A stretch of DNA of 64,000 nucleotides from Tetrapyrgos nigripes (taxonomy: Eukaryota > Basidiomycota > Agaricomycetes > Agaricales > Campanellaceae), in the NCBI GenBank assembly GCA_013368315.1, contig JAACJM010000048.1, positions 124,001-188,000 on the forward strand. The letters run 5' to 3'. Shown here one piece after another: positions 22,242 to 32,603 of this stretch. The position numbers and the translations under genes are program-made. The first letter of the stretch is position 1, and each line of letters begins with the position of its first letter. The notes beneath the pieces are model-generated. The model saw only the letters and a program-made list of their open reading frames with translations, was not told the DNA's origin and made no database searches.

Positions 22242-23264
22242 TTGGCTTCTGATTCCGAGCTCTATTCTTTCTTTCATACCACCATGGGACAGCATATCTC
22301 AAACGACCTGAGAGCTCAGATCCCAATCCTCTTCTATGAACATGGACTCAAAGTTTCACGCATCTGCAAACTTCTGAAACTGAAGAAATCCTTTGTATAC
22401 AAGGTCCTCGATGAGGAGAAGATGTACGGGGTTCCATACAACCCTTATGCTAGGCGGACCGGCCGTCCACGCACTCTGTCAATACCAAACACCAAATATA
22501 TCTACAATACCCTTACTTGCCACCGGACCATGTACCTCAGCAAAATCCAAGACCAACCTTTGCAACACTGTCACATCAACGTTTCCTTGACTACCATTTT
22601 CAACACTCTCAAATGACTCTATTTCTCTCACAAGTCTGTTTCTGCTGAGGTGTTAGAACACAATCAACTGGACTGCTCCACTTTCATGAACAAGATGGCA
22701 GACCTGGTGCTGAATCCAGACCAGCTCATGTTCACCGATGAAGCGTCAAGGAACCGAAGAACACAGCAGAGGCAGTTTGGGCAGGCAATCAAGGGCAAGC
22801 GATGCAGGGTCCATTGACATTTTGTCTGCGGTTCTCGCATTTCCATCCTGCCAGTTCTTACCCTTGATGGGATCATCACCTATGACCTCATTCCAGGACC
22901 ACTCACCTCCAAACAGTTTGTCAGATTTCTTCGTGAGTTGGTGGTAAGCTTTGACTTCTTCAGTTTGGAACCATATCTTCTCTGACAAACCCATATCCCA
23001 GCCCTCGCAGTATTCTAGTCATGGACAACTGCAGCATACATCATGCTGAAGAGGTTCACAAACTCGTTGAAGATGAAGCTCGTCAGTGACAAATTACTTC
23101 TCTTTCAATGCTTAGCACTTATCGTTGACATGGTTCTAGACTGCAAGCTTGTTTACCTTCTGCCTTACTCCCCTGATCTCAACCCCATTGAGCAGGCATT
23201 TTCATTCATCAAGTCTTTCCTTTGCCATCATAGTTCTGATCACTCGCTCTCTGTGATTGACTGA
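22242..23264 (+). pseudogene. Broken Tc1/mariner-like DDE transposase
   Basis: Transposases of this superfamily cut and rejoin DNA with a DDE/DDD triad. An N-terminal helix-turn-helix region is visible (LRAQIPILFYEHGLKVSRICKL, then KSFVYKVLDEE). The catalytic half follows: LMFTDEA (first acid), VMDNCSIHHAEEV (second) and LPYSPDLNPIEQAFS, the DDE_3 signature with the third acid. The frame is broken by a stop after IFNTLK (22614-22616), an internal TGA after KGKRCRVH, and shifts near 22950 and 23090. It cannot make a full protein. It gives the class of the surrounding element. Confidence 0.8.
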
Positions 23265-23467
23265 GCATGTCAGAGCATCACCTCTATTTTTGCTTGGGGC
23301 TTTTTCAAGGCTTCAGGCTACGTTGCATAACTTTTGTACTTGTCACCTTTTCTGTATTGAGTTTAGAGCTTAGAGAGTTCCTGCTTCTAAATGATAAGCT
23401 TCTATCGTTCTTTATCTCCTGAACCTGAATTTATTGATAATTGCAGCATATAATCCAAGCAGTCATC

Positions 23468-25097
23468 ATGAAGCTCAAGCACTTCTCTTCATCAACCATG
23501 TCTGACCACAAATCTACTCCTCCTGGCCATACCGTCCAAGTAAAACTCACAACTTATATCACCTCCACAAAACCTGCAACGAAGAAGACTGTGGCTACCA
23601 AGACGCTGAAGAAAGACAAAGTAAAAACGAAAGAACTCGATTGGGCTTCGAAAATTCCAACAGAAATTATATCTCCTTTCTCAATGCCATCCTGGGATCT
23701 CAGGGCTCAAATACACTGCCAGTTCCACTCGTAGATTTACACTATCTGTTCAAGTACCGCCTGCCTTGTATGCATCATGCTTTTTTCTCTTTTCATGAAT
23801 ATTTGATGAACTTATGTGACTGGTTTGTGCAGAAAAATCGGTGCCACTGATGTCGACAAGTTCAGTGACTGGTCCAGAGTTGTTTCCAAGATTACAGCCA
23901 ATGACACCAGCAAACCTGTTATTGTCTATATTGATGAGAAGGACATCAAGGAAAAGAAACTTCCAAAGGTTTGCTGTTGCCCTGTGCTACGTATAATTGT
24001 TCTTTGCTCATAGTATGCTCTTTATACTCAGCGATCTTCTCAAGCAGATGACGAAGATGGTTCCCAGGCGGGCGAAGCTACTGATGACGAGGAAAGGTCG
24101 GGCTCTGATGATGACAACGTAAGTATATGTATGTTTTGTTCTTACCATTCTGTTTGACTCAGTAAAATCTTACAGGAGCTTTCCTCGATGGATCGTCAGC
24201 TAGCCCGACTCCGTGGTCTTTTGGAGGCAAAATATAAAAGTGACCACGACAACAGCTATGCGTACATCGACCCTGTTAGTGGTGAAGTTGTGCCATTGAC
24301 ACCATTCCTGATGTTAGAATGGTCCCGGTCAATTGTGTGTTGTTTCTATCCTACTTTTACCTGTCTTCATGACTGATACTCTTGTAGTATGATGGGAAGG
24401 CCACTATTCATCAGCCACCTCAGACCCAGTCTTTTGACCCAATCAACAGGTTTCCTTCTCTTTGCAACGACCGTCGTCATTCCGTCTCGTCCACTGGATC
24501 TTCCGCATCTGCACCAACTAGTGATATTGGACACCTGGCCAACATTCTCACTTCATTCTGTGCTCAGGCTCCCACTACTCCACAGAAATCCACCTCCATT
24601 CCTGCTGTTGAGCCCTTTGTCAACACACCTACCAAACTTCCACGCTTCCTTGCATTTGCTAAACAGGAACCATTCAAAGTAGACAATGTTGACACATACC
24701 GGTTTGCATTGGAGGGTCAGAAGATCGGCTCTGAAGTCATCAATGACATTTCTGATGACATACTGATGGGACTCTGCATCCCGATTGGAGATGTCTGTCG
24801 CCTAAAGGCAGCTGCCAAAATGTGGGTCCTTAGCGACGAGGCCAAGAAGCATGGTTCTGGTGAGGTGCAGGGCACTGGTGAGACCGAGGTGAGGCGCATT
24901 CACTTTGAAAAGCACTGGAAGGATGGTTCGGGTGCATACACCTGCCATGGTACTGGTTTGTCACCTGTGAGTCCTACTCATGCCTCGACTTGGACTATGA
25001 GTGGTACTACTATAGCGAAGATTTCCAAAGGATGATGCCATTGCAACCTGGCTTTGCCCCAGTCCTCGACGAGATGGACAATGTAGACTTGATGTAG
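23468..25097 (+). pseudogene. Decayed accessory gene of the TIR element, function unknown
   Basis: Exon-like pieces can be ordered. First is a Lys/Thr-rich head (KTVATKTLKKDKVKTKELDWASK). After a frameshift comes YISFLNAILGSQ, then VDKFSDWSRVVSKI with VIVYIDEKD. An acidic linker, LARLRGLLEAKY, and a Ser/Thr/Pro region follow. The final exon contains INDISDDILMGLCIPIGD with VCRLKAAAKMW, which resembles a SAM-like helix bundle, and HFEKHWKDGSGAYT. A last shifted piece ends LDEMDNVDLM-stop at 25097. Such proteins accompany transposons in mushroom genomes as far as I recall, but I can name no function. Two or more frameshifts make it a pseudogene. It could be a second transposon protein or a captured host gene. 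Confidence 0.5.
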
Positions 25098-25530
25098 ACC
25101 TCTAACCATAGCTATGGCTGACTCTTTTGTACATTAGCTCACTTTTTGGTCCCTGCATGTAATTATATTTGCGTACGCAGGGGAATATTTACTACACGTT
25201 GATCCACATAAGTCCTTTTGAACAGTCCAAGTCTTTAGGAGATAAGCCGGTGGTGCTGGCCAAGGGGTAGCCAAAGTGATTGAAGAAAAAAAAAATCTGT
25301 CATTCCACACATTTACTGAAAGAGCTATAAAATAATATATTAGGAGTATAGTACATACCTCAGAATGCAGAGGGGTAACCCCAGAGAGCCTCACGAACGC
25401 ACAAGTCTGGCAGACATAAAGATTTACATAGGATTACATAAGATAGAAGCTGGCTTCTGATTGGCTGTGGCATATGTCCAAATCTGGACATATGACATGT
25501 CCAGACATGTGCCATGAGCCAAAAATGCAC

Positions 25531-25750
25531 CACTCACAGTGGACAGCGATGGGTATTTGCCATCCATTTTTGTGCAACCTTAAATCTCGAACTTCTGCTT
25601 GGTGCCAGAACTACCCCATATGGAATTCCAGCCTCAAAGTGGTCTCATATGGGGTATGCTCGGCCTGCAAAAACTGCTCTGAAAATTTTGAGATTTATGC
25701 CTGCACAAAAATGGCTGGCAAATACCCATTGCCGTCCACAGTGACTCACA
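25531..25750. mobile_element. Fold-back MITE with long inverted arms
   Basis: The left arm from about 25536 (CAGTGGACAGCGATGGG, then TATTTGCCATCC, then TTTTTGTGC) pairs with the right arm ending near 25745. Some 40 bases match with few differences. Inner arms pair again around CCCCATATGGAATTCCAG and its inverse near 25615-25660, so most of the 220 bp folds on itself. ACTCACAGT occurs at both edges (25532-25540 and 25744-25752), which may be a target-site duplication. There is no coding capacity. It abuts the right end of the TIR element. Confidence 0.65.
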
Positions 25751-27213
25751 GTACCCCCCTCCTGCCTTATATAGTATATCTACAATCACATGACACATAG
25801 ATAAGATATAATAAGCCCTAATCCTAACTTGATCATGCCAAAAAGAGAAGAGATCAACTGTCGAGGCTCACCTCAACTCCACTCATGACGAGTATTTGTT
25901 GTGTTTTGTATCTTATGGAATAGGTGGCCAAGATAAAGCAGGAAAATCTTCAAAATTGTGCAACTGTAGTTAACTAGCCAAAAACAAGCTCAAAATACCC
26001 CATTTTAGGTGCAGTCAAAAAGGTTTTTGGCCAGACCTTGATGCTCCCCCTCCCCCCCTACTCTAGGTGCCAGATATGCAGCCTGCCTCCCCCTTGGTGT
26101 CAATGATCTAAGGTCTCTTCTGTCATAATGACATTGTCTATGGGGTTCACCGACTGTGCCCATCAACTGACATTCATGGACTTGTTATGATGTGAAGTTG
26201 AGGCCACAGAGAATCCAGAGTGCAACAGACGTATGGGTGCCAACTGCTACTCTTTTCAATTGATGATGGCATTGTATGCCTCATATGTCCTCATGTCCTG
26301 TGAGTTTCTTTCTTTGAACCTTTGAATGTTGTCTTGCTTTTTTTTTTTAGCCTGAGCTTTCTCCAAATCATTGGCTCTCACCAACATCAAGTGAGTTGTT
26401 CAAATTTGATTGTGGCAGAGTAGACAATGATCACAATTGGAATACTTAGCACAGTGCCAATGCTATAAAAAAGCTGCTATGACGTCCCTTATATGTTCAG
26501 GTCAAAATGCAACACTTGGAGTCAACCATGTCAGTTGGCTGTCAATGTAAGTATGTAGTAGACTCTGTGAGATCATGTTCACAAGTTGCTATGTATTGGG
26601 TTGGAAGTGTCAAGACAAGTGTAGATGGAGAAAAATTTTGCAATTCCCTTGACTTTTTTGTTCTTTTCTTGACTTTTTTTGACTTTTTTTCATACTTTTG
26701 CAACTACCCCAATGACTTTCAAAAGGCAAGTCCAATCTCTTTATGAGGCTGAAGAATGAGGCTGAGATCTTTACACTCACTTTCTGCTTGTGGCTATGCC
26801 TATTCCATACTCCAGTTATTCCTGTTCTCTCTCCTATTTCATTCCATTTTCACCCGTTCATATTTCCTTTCGTCAGTGATCAGCATACTAGACTCATGGC
26901 ACCACCATGAAGTCCTTCAATGCTCATATTGTCTGTTTTACTTGATGCTCTTTTTCCCTGTTTACTTTGATGGCCATCATGTTTTGTTTTTGTTCATAGA
27001 TCCTCTTTCTGTGTCTGCCCCTTCCTTACTGCATTGACCCTTAAAGTTTGTAGTGAGCCCTGTGGTCTCATACTTGCCATGCAGAGCACTGGCCCACACC
27101 CTTTTGATATGGAAGTCCTCAAGAAGTCCTCAAAAGTCCACAAAAAGTCCACAAAAAAGTACTGAAAAGACATCAGTAAGACTGTGAAAAGTTGCTCTCT
27201 TACCTCAAAAGAC
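25751..27213. other. Transposon-derived, non-coding; inverted AAAAGTC-type arrays
   Basis: No recognisable protein is seen. At 26650-26700 the plus strand carries repeated GACTTTTTT. At 27118-27175 it carries the inverse motif, repeated AAAAGTCC with AAGTCCTC. Opposed arrays of this kind are usual just inside the ends of DNA transposons. The rest is AT-rich with T-rich ORFs that look like chance. A C-rich run (CCCCCTCCCCCC) lies at 26045-26058. Confidence 0.4.
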
Positions 27214-27827
27214 CAGTGTTGCCAGGGTCCAGGCCACCACCCCAGTGGCCCTGACCTGACCCTGGACTGACCTTGAGGGCCAGATACAGCCACTGACCCT
27301 AGCCTGGCCCAGCCTTTGAGGGGAGGGTCGAGGGTCAGGTGTTGGAGAGGAGGCTGGCCCGGGGTCAGCCCTCTTGGACCTTGGCTGTTGGTATGACCTA
27401 GTTTGGTCAACTTAAATGGTCATGGTGAGTATTCTGATGGACTTCTATATGAAGTTATTATGTGTGCTTACCTTTTGTGTGAGGTGTACAGTCATCCATC
27501 ACCACAAAGAGCAATCCTTGGCAAGTTCTGAGATTGTATGCACAATCTACAGACACTTCCCACTTGTTTCTGCCTCAAATACTGTGTATACAAGTAGTAT
27601 AACATACATAAAATATGAGTTCAAGTATAGATCCTTCCTTATAATATGTCTTTTTTTAAAAAAAATACCTCAAAATAATTAGGTGCGGACCTGGCCTGAC
27701 CTGACCTGACCCTGGCCATGAGGGTCAGCATAGCCACTGGCCCTGGCTTGGCCCAGCCTTGGAGGGTTGGGTCAAGGGCCAGGAAATTTGACGAGGGCCA
27801 GGCCTGACCCAGACTGCAGCAACACTG
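27214..27827. mobile_element. Non-autonomous hAT-type element, 614 bp, perfect 8-bp TSD
   Basis: The ends are inverted repeats, CAGTGTTGC at 27214 and GCAACACTG ending at 27827. The flanking eight bases are identical: CAAAAGAC at 27206-27213 and 27828-27835. Eight-base duplications with CAGTG-type ends are the hallmark of hAT transposons. Just inside each end lies a GC-rich block of repeated CTGACC/GGGTCAGG-like motifs (27230-27370 and 27690-27815) that are similar to each other. An AT-rich core of about 300 bp has no transposase. It depends on a hAT transposase encoded elsewhere. Confidence 0.82.
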
Positions 27828-30141
27828 CAAAAGACCCAGTAGAAGTAGCTGAAAAATGTGTCTATACATATGTAGATAGATACAGGCAGAACAGACTATG
27901 CTAGTAATAAGCTACATGAAAATCCCACAGCTTGAAGACTGGTCAGACTAATATGAAGCTGGCTCACATGTCTGTAAGAACAGAGTCAGTATTGAGGTAG
28001 CACTTGAGAAGGTGTGAACATACAGGGACAAACAATGTCTTTGTTATGAACCACTACAGTTCTTTGCCCTCCTTCCTTTACTTTGTCATTAAACCCAGAA
28101 TTCCTTCATCATTCATCTATTGCTTTTCCTCGTTAATTTATACTCAGATTCATACTCAGGAACTCTATAACTTCTGTCAAACCCTATAATAACTGTCAAT
28201 CATCTTCTATGATTTGGTACCTATATCTATCCATATTTTATCTATTACTCTCATCTTTGATGTATCATGTGGCCATTGTTCTATTTCTGTTATCTCTTTC
28301 TCATCCCTCAGACTTTCTCATATATTGATTCCCCAGTTTGTTCACTTTGTCTCCACTCTGTACATTAGTCTACACAGTGTCGAGCCTAGTCAGCTAGCTC
28401 ATTTCCCTCTATCTCTATCTCAATCTATTCTCTTGTTTTTGTCTTTTGTGTGACTTGGGTGGTTTATTTGAGTGTACCAGCAATCTTGACAGTCTTCAAT
28501 GGACACCTGGGTGACGAAATATTCTGGGTGGTGTAGTTAGGTCAAACTGAGTTTTGAAGAGACTGTAAGAATGCACGTGGAGTCCTGAAGCAACGACCAA
28601 GCCTGTCATGACTACTCCTTCAAATTGTGGGGGCTACTCCCAAAACTTTCTCTGATACTTCAGAGCGCAGCCTAAAAGTAAGTCGTTTGTCATGATTGGT
28701 AACCAAGAAGACAAAGATAGGCATACCAAGGACTGGCAGATGCAAAAGGAAATGCTAGGGAGAATTCAGAGAGATGAATGATGTGGAGGAAAGGGTTAAC
28801 AAAACAAACTGGATGTGATCACAACTGTCTAAGTGGCTGGTGGAGTTCCAAACTACCTTGACAAAATTTTTTGTGGAGGACCAAGGTTTGTTGTTACTGT
28901 TACCTATATATCAGTTCTGCACCTCATGTTCATTGTAATGTATGAACTTGAAGCAGCTGGAGTGGCAAGTGGAAGACTGCATTGGAGAAGCTGATCTTGT
29001 ACAGTTGTAATCTCTGAGCCAAAAGTCTAAAAAAAGTACAACCAATTAACATAAGTATAAAAAAGTCCTGTAATAAGTAAAAGTCCTAAAAAGTACTCCC
29101 AAAAAAAGTCCAGAAAAAGTCCTCACAAGAAAAAGTGATGAAGAGTGATGAAAAGTGATGAAAAGTTCTCAGAAGTACTGAAAAGTCCACTTGTAGTTTT
29201 GCTGATGCTGGATCTGGAGTACACACACTATCTATCTATTCAAAAGGAAACTTTCAAAACCACCCCATAAAAATGTTTCCCTTGGAGAGTAGCAGCTTCA
29301 AGTTCCAGTGGCATAGGTTGATGAGCCCTGGTGGGACCAGAGAATGTTCCTGCACCCCATGCAGAACCTAGAGTCACACATAATCAGCAATCATAATTAA
29401 TGGCAATGTGTAAATCCCATGCCATTCCATGTTCTTTCCATGCCTTTCTGATCTTTTTCCTTTCTACCCCTATTCATGTTCAAGATGCGTTCCTTTCATT
29501 TTGGATTTCTTTCTGGACCATTTCATTTCCGATTCATATCTGAGCCTCCACAAATCTGTTTGGAATTCATTTGCCACCAGCTCCAACCTGGGAACCAATG
29601 TGCAATTCCAGATCCTAACCAGACAGCTTGAATTCATATTTCCCACATCTCCACTTCATATCCAGTAGCACCATGTGCTCCTCTTCCTTTTCCTTTCCTA
29701 AAGGGTTTTTACATGATGATAGCAAATTGAGTGTTTCCCTTTGTCTTTACCTTTTCCAGTAGTTTCCATATTCAATTCTGATAGTTCCCTATCTCTTTCT
29801 GTACACTTCTGATGTAGTACTTAAGCTAGCAATTTTGTAGTAGATAGCTTAAGTCTAAAATTGATTTAGCTGGTCTCTCATCTTTTCTGATTGATTCCGT
29901 TAGACAACCAGCAAGGTGGTACTAATAGTGTCATTGACTTTCCATCTTGACTTCCCAGTTGTCCTGACTGGATCCTCTCCTCTCTTGTCTATTCTCTTTC
30001 TGTCTGGTTCTGTCCAGATTCATCATCACTCCACTCTTTCCCATAGACCTCTGCCCGGGTCCATAGTGTTTCCTAGCACTAGGATCCACCTGGACTTAAC
30101 ACAATGGCACAATATGAAGAATGGGTAACGTACTCACCTAC
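27828..30141. other. Transposon-derived, non-coding, with AAAAGTCC repeats
   Basis: No gene is visible in 2.3 kb. An array of about 15 AAAAGT-containing short repeats lies at 29025-29190, the same motif as at 27118-27175, ending in repeats of GATGAAAAGT. ORFs at 28214-28453 and 29429-29668 are T-rich, lack family motifs and are probably chance. This is likely the body of one or more degraded elements. Confidence 0.35.
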
Positions 30142-30570
30142 CCTAACTTCCTCAAGGTTAGTCATCTGAGTAAAAGTCATTGAGTATCCCAAAGGTACAT
30201 AAATCGTCCCATGATGTGCAAAAGTTGACAAAGAATTCATCACAGTAGCCTCCTGTCCTCCTCCAGGTGCCAAGGTAGAAACAAAAATGCCAAAGTATTT
30301 GCCAGTGAGGTTGCCAGACATCCAGATGCCACCTGAAGCATCCCAGAAGGCCTGTAGACATTAAGGTTCATATCAGCACAACAACTACTATGACAATAAC
30401 AACAGGTTAAGACAAACCTTCCACTGGGCTGGAAAATTTCCAAATCAAGTAGGAATATTGAATAAAAACACATCAAATTCTTCTATATCATTGACAGACA
30501 TAAGGGGTAGTTGGGTTTAGGAGATGCGTGCATTTTCTTGAGGACAGTTTCAGGGAGGGTTTTGGATATT
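30142..30570 (-). pseudogene. WrbA-like NAD(P)H:quinone oxidoreductase fragment
   Basis: Two exon remnants of a flavodoxin-fold FMN quinone reductase (WrbA/Pst2 family). The upstream remnant (30418-30570) reads ISKTLPETVLKKMHASPKPNYP, then shifts frame to EEFDVFLFNIPT, has a TGA where the family has Arg, and continues FGNFPAQWK. The downstream remnant (30142-30351) reads AFWDASGGIWMSGNLTGKYFGIF, then VSTLAPGGGQEATVMNSL and TIYVPLGYS up to EEVR. An intron of about 66 bp separates them. Both gene ends are missing: no N-terminal FMN-binding loop and no GGSPWGAG segment. One frameshift, one stop and two truncations make it dead. Its place in a repeat island suggests capture or decay in place. Confidence 0.82.
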
Positions 30571-32603
30571 CTGGAACAAAGGGTTATTGCCTATGTATTA
30601 GAGACAGGAGAATGGATTAGGAGGAGGAGAAAGAGGAGTAGGGTAGCACGTTGAGATGCTGAGCGTGGGGTCAAAGGTGAATGACTCAACCAACAACTAC
30701 CTTCCACTCAAGACGAGGTGTATAGTTCGGGGGTAGGGAGACGCTAAAGCTCTCACAGTAGATCTAGATGAACCAAATCTTCAAAGAAGAAGCAAAAGAA
30801 GTATAATCAAAGTCAAGATGAGATGGAGTAGCACTTCGACTGGGTGAAGACTAGTTCGGATAGGGATGAAGGGTAAAAGGATGTAAAAGGTAGGTGACAG
30901 GTAGGATCGGGATGTGGTAGAGGATGGGTAGAAGATGAGGGGGATGATTACAGATGAGGGAGAGAGAATATATGGGTGCCCTGTGGTGATACACCAACAA
31001 ATACACAAAACAAAACTGGGGATGGGCAGAAGTGGATGGTAATACACTGCTTGAATAGGTGCAGCTACCTCTGAAGACAAACTAAGTGCAAGACGAAGAT
31101 GAAAACAAAACTGGCTTGGAATCAAAGAAGACTTAGTACACCTCCGCAAGGTACCACACAATATGACAAGTGACTATAAGAACACACCTCTGCAAGTACA
31201 GTGCTATACAACAAGTGGAATGTTTGGTATGTAAAGACTGAGCACTGAGAAAATGAAGTTAAGTGGCTCAAGGGGTATGACGCCTCCCACTGAAGATAAA
31301 CTGTAGATGACTACTTTCCACAGGAACAATACTCGTATTGCTGTTGCACTGTATCTGTATGAAGGCGGTTACAAGCAGTTGTTGTATGATAAAGTAATTG
31401 AAGTGTGCTTTATAGTCAGCCACATGATTAGCTAAGTACTATATAGTAGTTTACTATGGTCCATCAAGCCTCTGAGTCCATACACAGTTTGTAGGTAATC
31501 ATTGAGTGTTAGTAGGAGTCAAGGATTGTAAGTACATACTGAACACATCATCAATCGCAGTCCAGACGAGATATTTCTCGTCTGAGTAGTAAAACGAAGT
31601 CAGAAATCTGGTAAATGAACTGTTTTGTATAGTGACTGTATCCAAACAAAGGATAGTAAAGTCCAAGTGTACTTCAATTAGCATGTTACCAACTGTGTTT
31701 ATGGTAAAACTCTTGAGATTAAACTAAATGAAAGCTTTTGTCTTAAAGGGTATCTGTTTGTGAGTCATTCTAGTGGACAAGCTAGACGATTCATAAGTTC
31801 GATTGTGTATATAGTGAGGTTGTACTACTTCGATTAAAAGTGTGCAAAATGATGGGGTGCGTGGCCAGGTGTTTACCTGCTGTATCATCTCCCCCTCACT
31901 AAATGGTGACTGTCCCCGGTCATCCTGAGCTACCATTTTCACTCAGTCACAGAGACTTCTGCTGGCTAGTCCAGCTGTTTTTTATGGAATAGGAATGTCA
32001 GATGCTGAACGCTATGTTTGGATCATGGGTAAGTCCTTAGGACTAGTACTTTCACAAAGTTGAATCCCTCTGAGTTCCTTTCAAGGAGCACTGGTTGAAA
32101 TTCTGCTTTGATCAGGAGTGTACTTGAATCTTATGGCTATCTCTTATCTATTGTCAGGTCCAAACAGGTCTAATCGAAGTCTCTTCATTGGATCACAAGT
32201 TTATTTATGACTGTGTTTAGCCACCTTCATAACTAAGCGACTCAACGTTGACTTCTCCTTTTGGAATCTGTTTTTCCCATTTTGGGTTGACTTCTATACT
32301 GCCGCTTGATTGCTCAAATAATATCTCTTTCATCTTTAATGAGCTTTCCCAACCTAATTGAAGCCCAATGGTCTTCAATTAGCACTCTTGAGTCATGAAT
32401 TTAGACTTTGGTAGTAAACAATAGACCTTCACAAGGTCTAGTTTGATGTATATATATATAAATCTTGGTACAACTGCACTAGGACCACCACTTTATGGGA
32501 TCCTTGAGCGCCAGGACTCTTTTAGATAACCTCATACCCAAAATGGGTACAGCTGGGAAATAGCAGTGGAAGGAGCTTCCAATTATAAAACATATATCAA
32601 AGT
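30571..32603. other. Repeat-derived, no gene recognised
   Basis: About 2 kb, AT-rich. On the minus strand near 31890 a purine run (GTGAGGGGGAG) is followed by TGATACAGC, as before a copia LTR, but I could not find the matching LTR end. A (TA)n run with TATATATATATAAA lies near 32448-32461. No coding signal is convincing. Confidence 0.3.

Larger units (their letters stand above)
21499..25520 (+). mobile_element. TIR DNA transposon with decayed transposase and second ORF (~4.0 kb)
   Basis: The left end (21499-21522, GGCTCACGGC then TTATGTCTGGACAT) is repeated in inverted form at the right end (about 25497-25520, GGCTCATGGC then ACATGTCTGGACAT on the minus strand). About 20 of 24 bases match. 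Between the ends lie a broken DDE transposase (22242-23264) and a broken accessory gene (23468-25097). A palindrome (CATATGTCCA..TGGACATATG, 25472-25495) lies just inside the right end. I cannot see a clean target-site duplication, so exact ends are uncertain. Non-coding parts hold a tRNA-like relic near the left end and AT-rich DNA. Confidence 0.6.

Noticed and set aside
26756..28453. Several ORFs of 80-140 residues in the transposon island
   Set aside because: Rich in Phe/Ser/Leu from T-rich DNA, no motifs, several overlap the hAT-type element and its GC-rich blocks.
31880..31900. Minus-strand copia polypurine tract plus LTR start
   Set aside because: GTGAGGGGGAG followed by TG is suggestive, but no LTR end, partner LTR or coding sequence could be matched.
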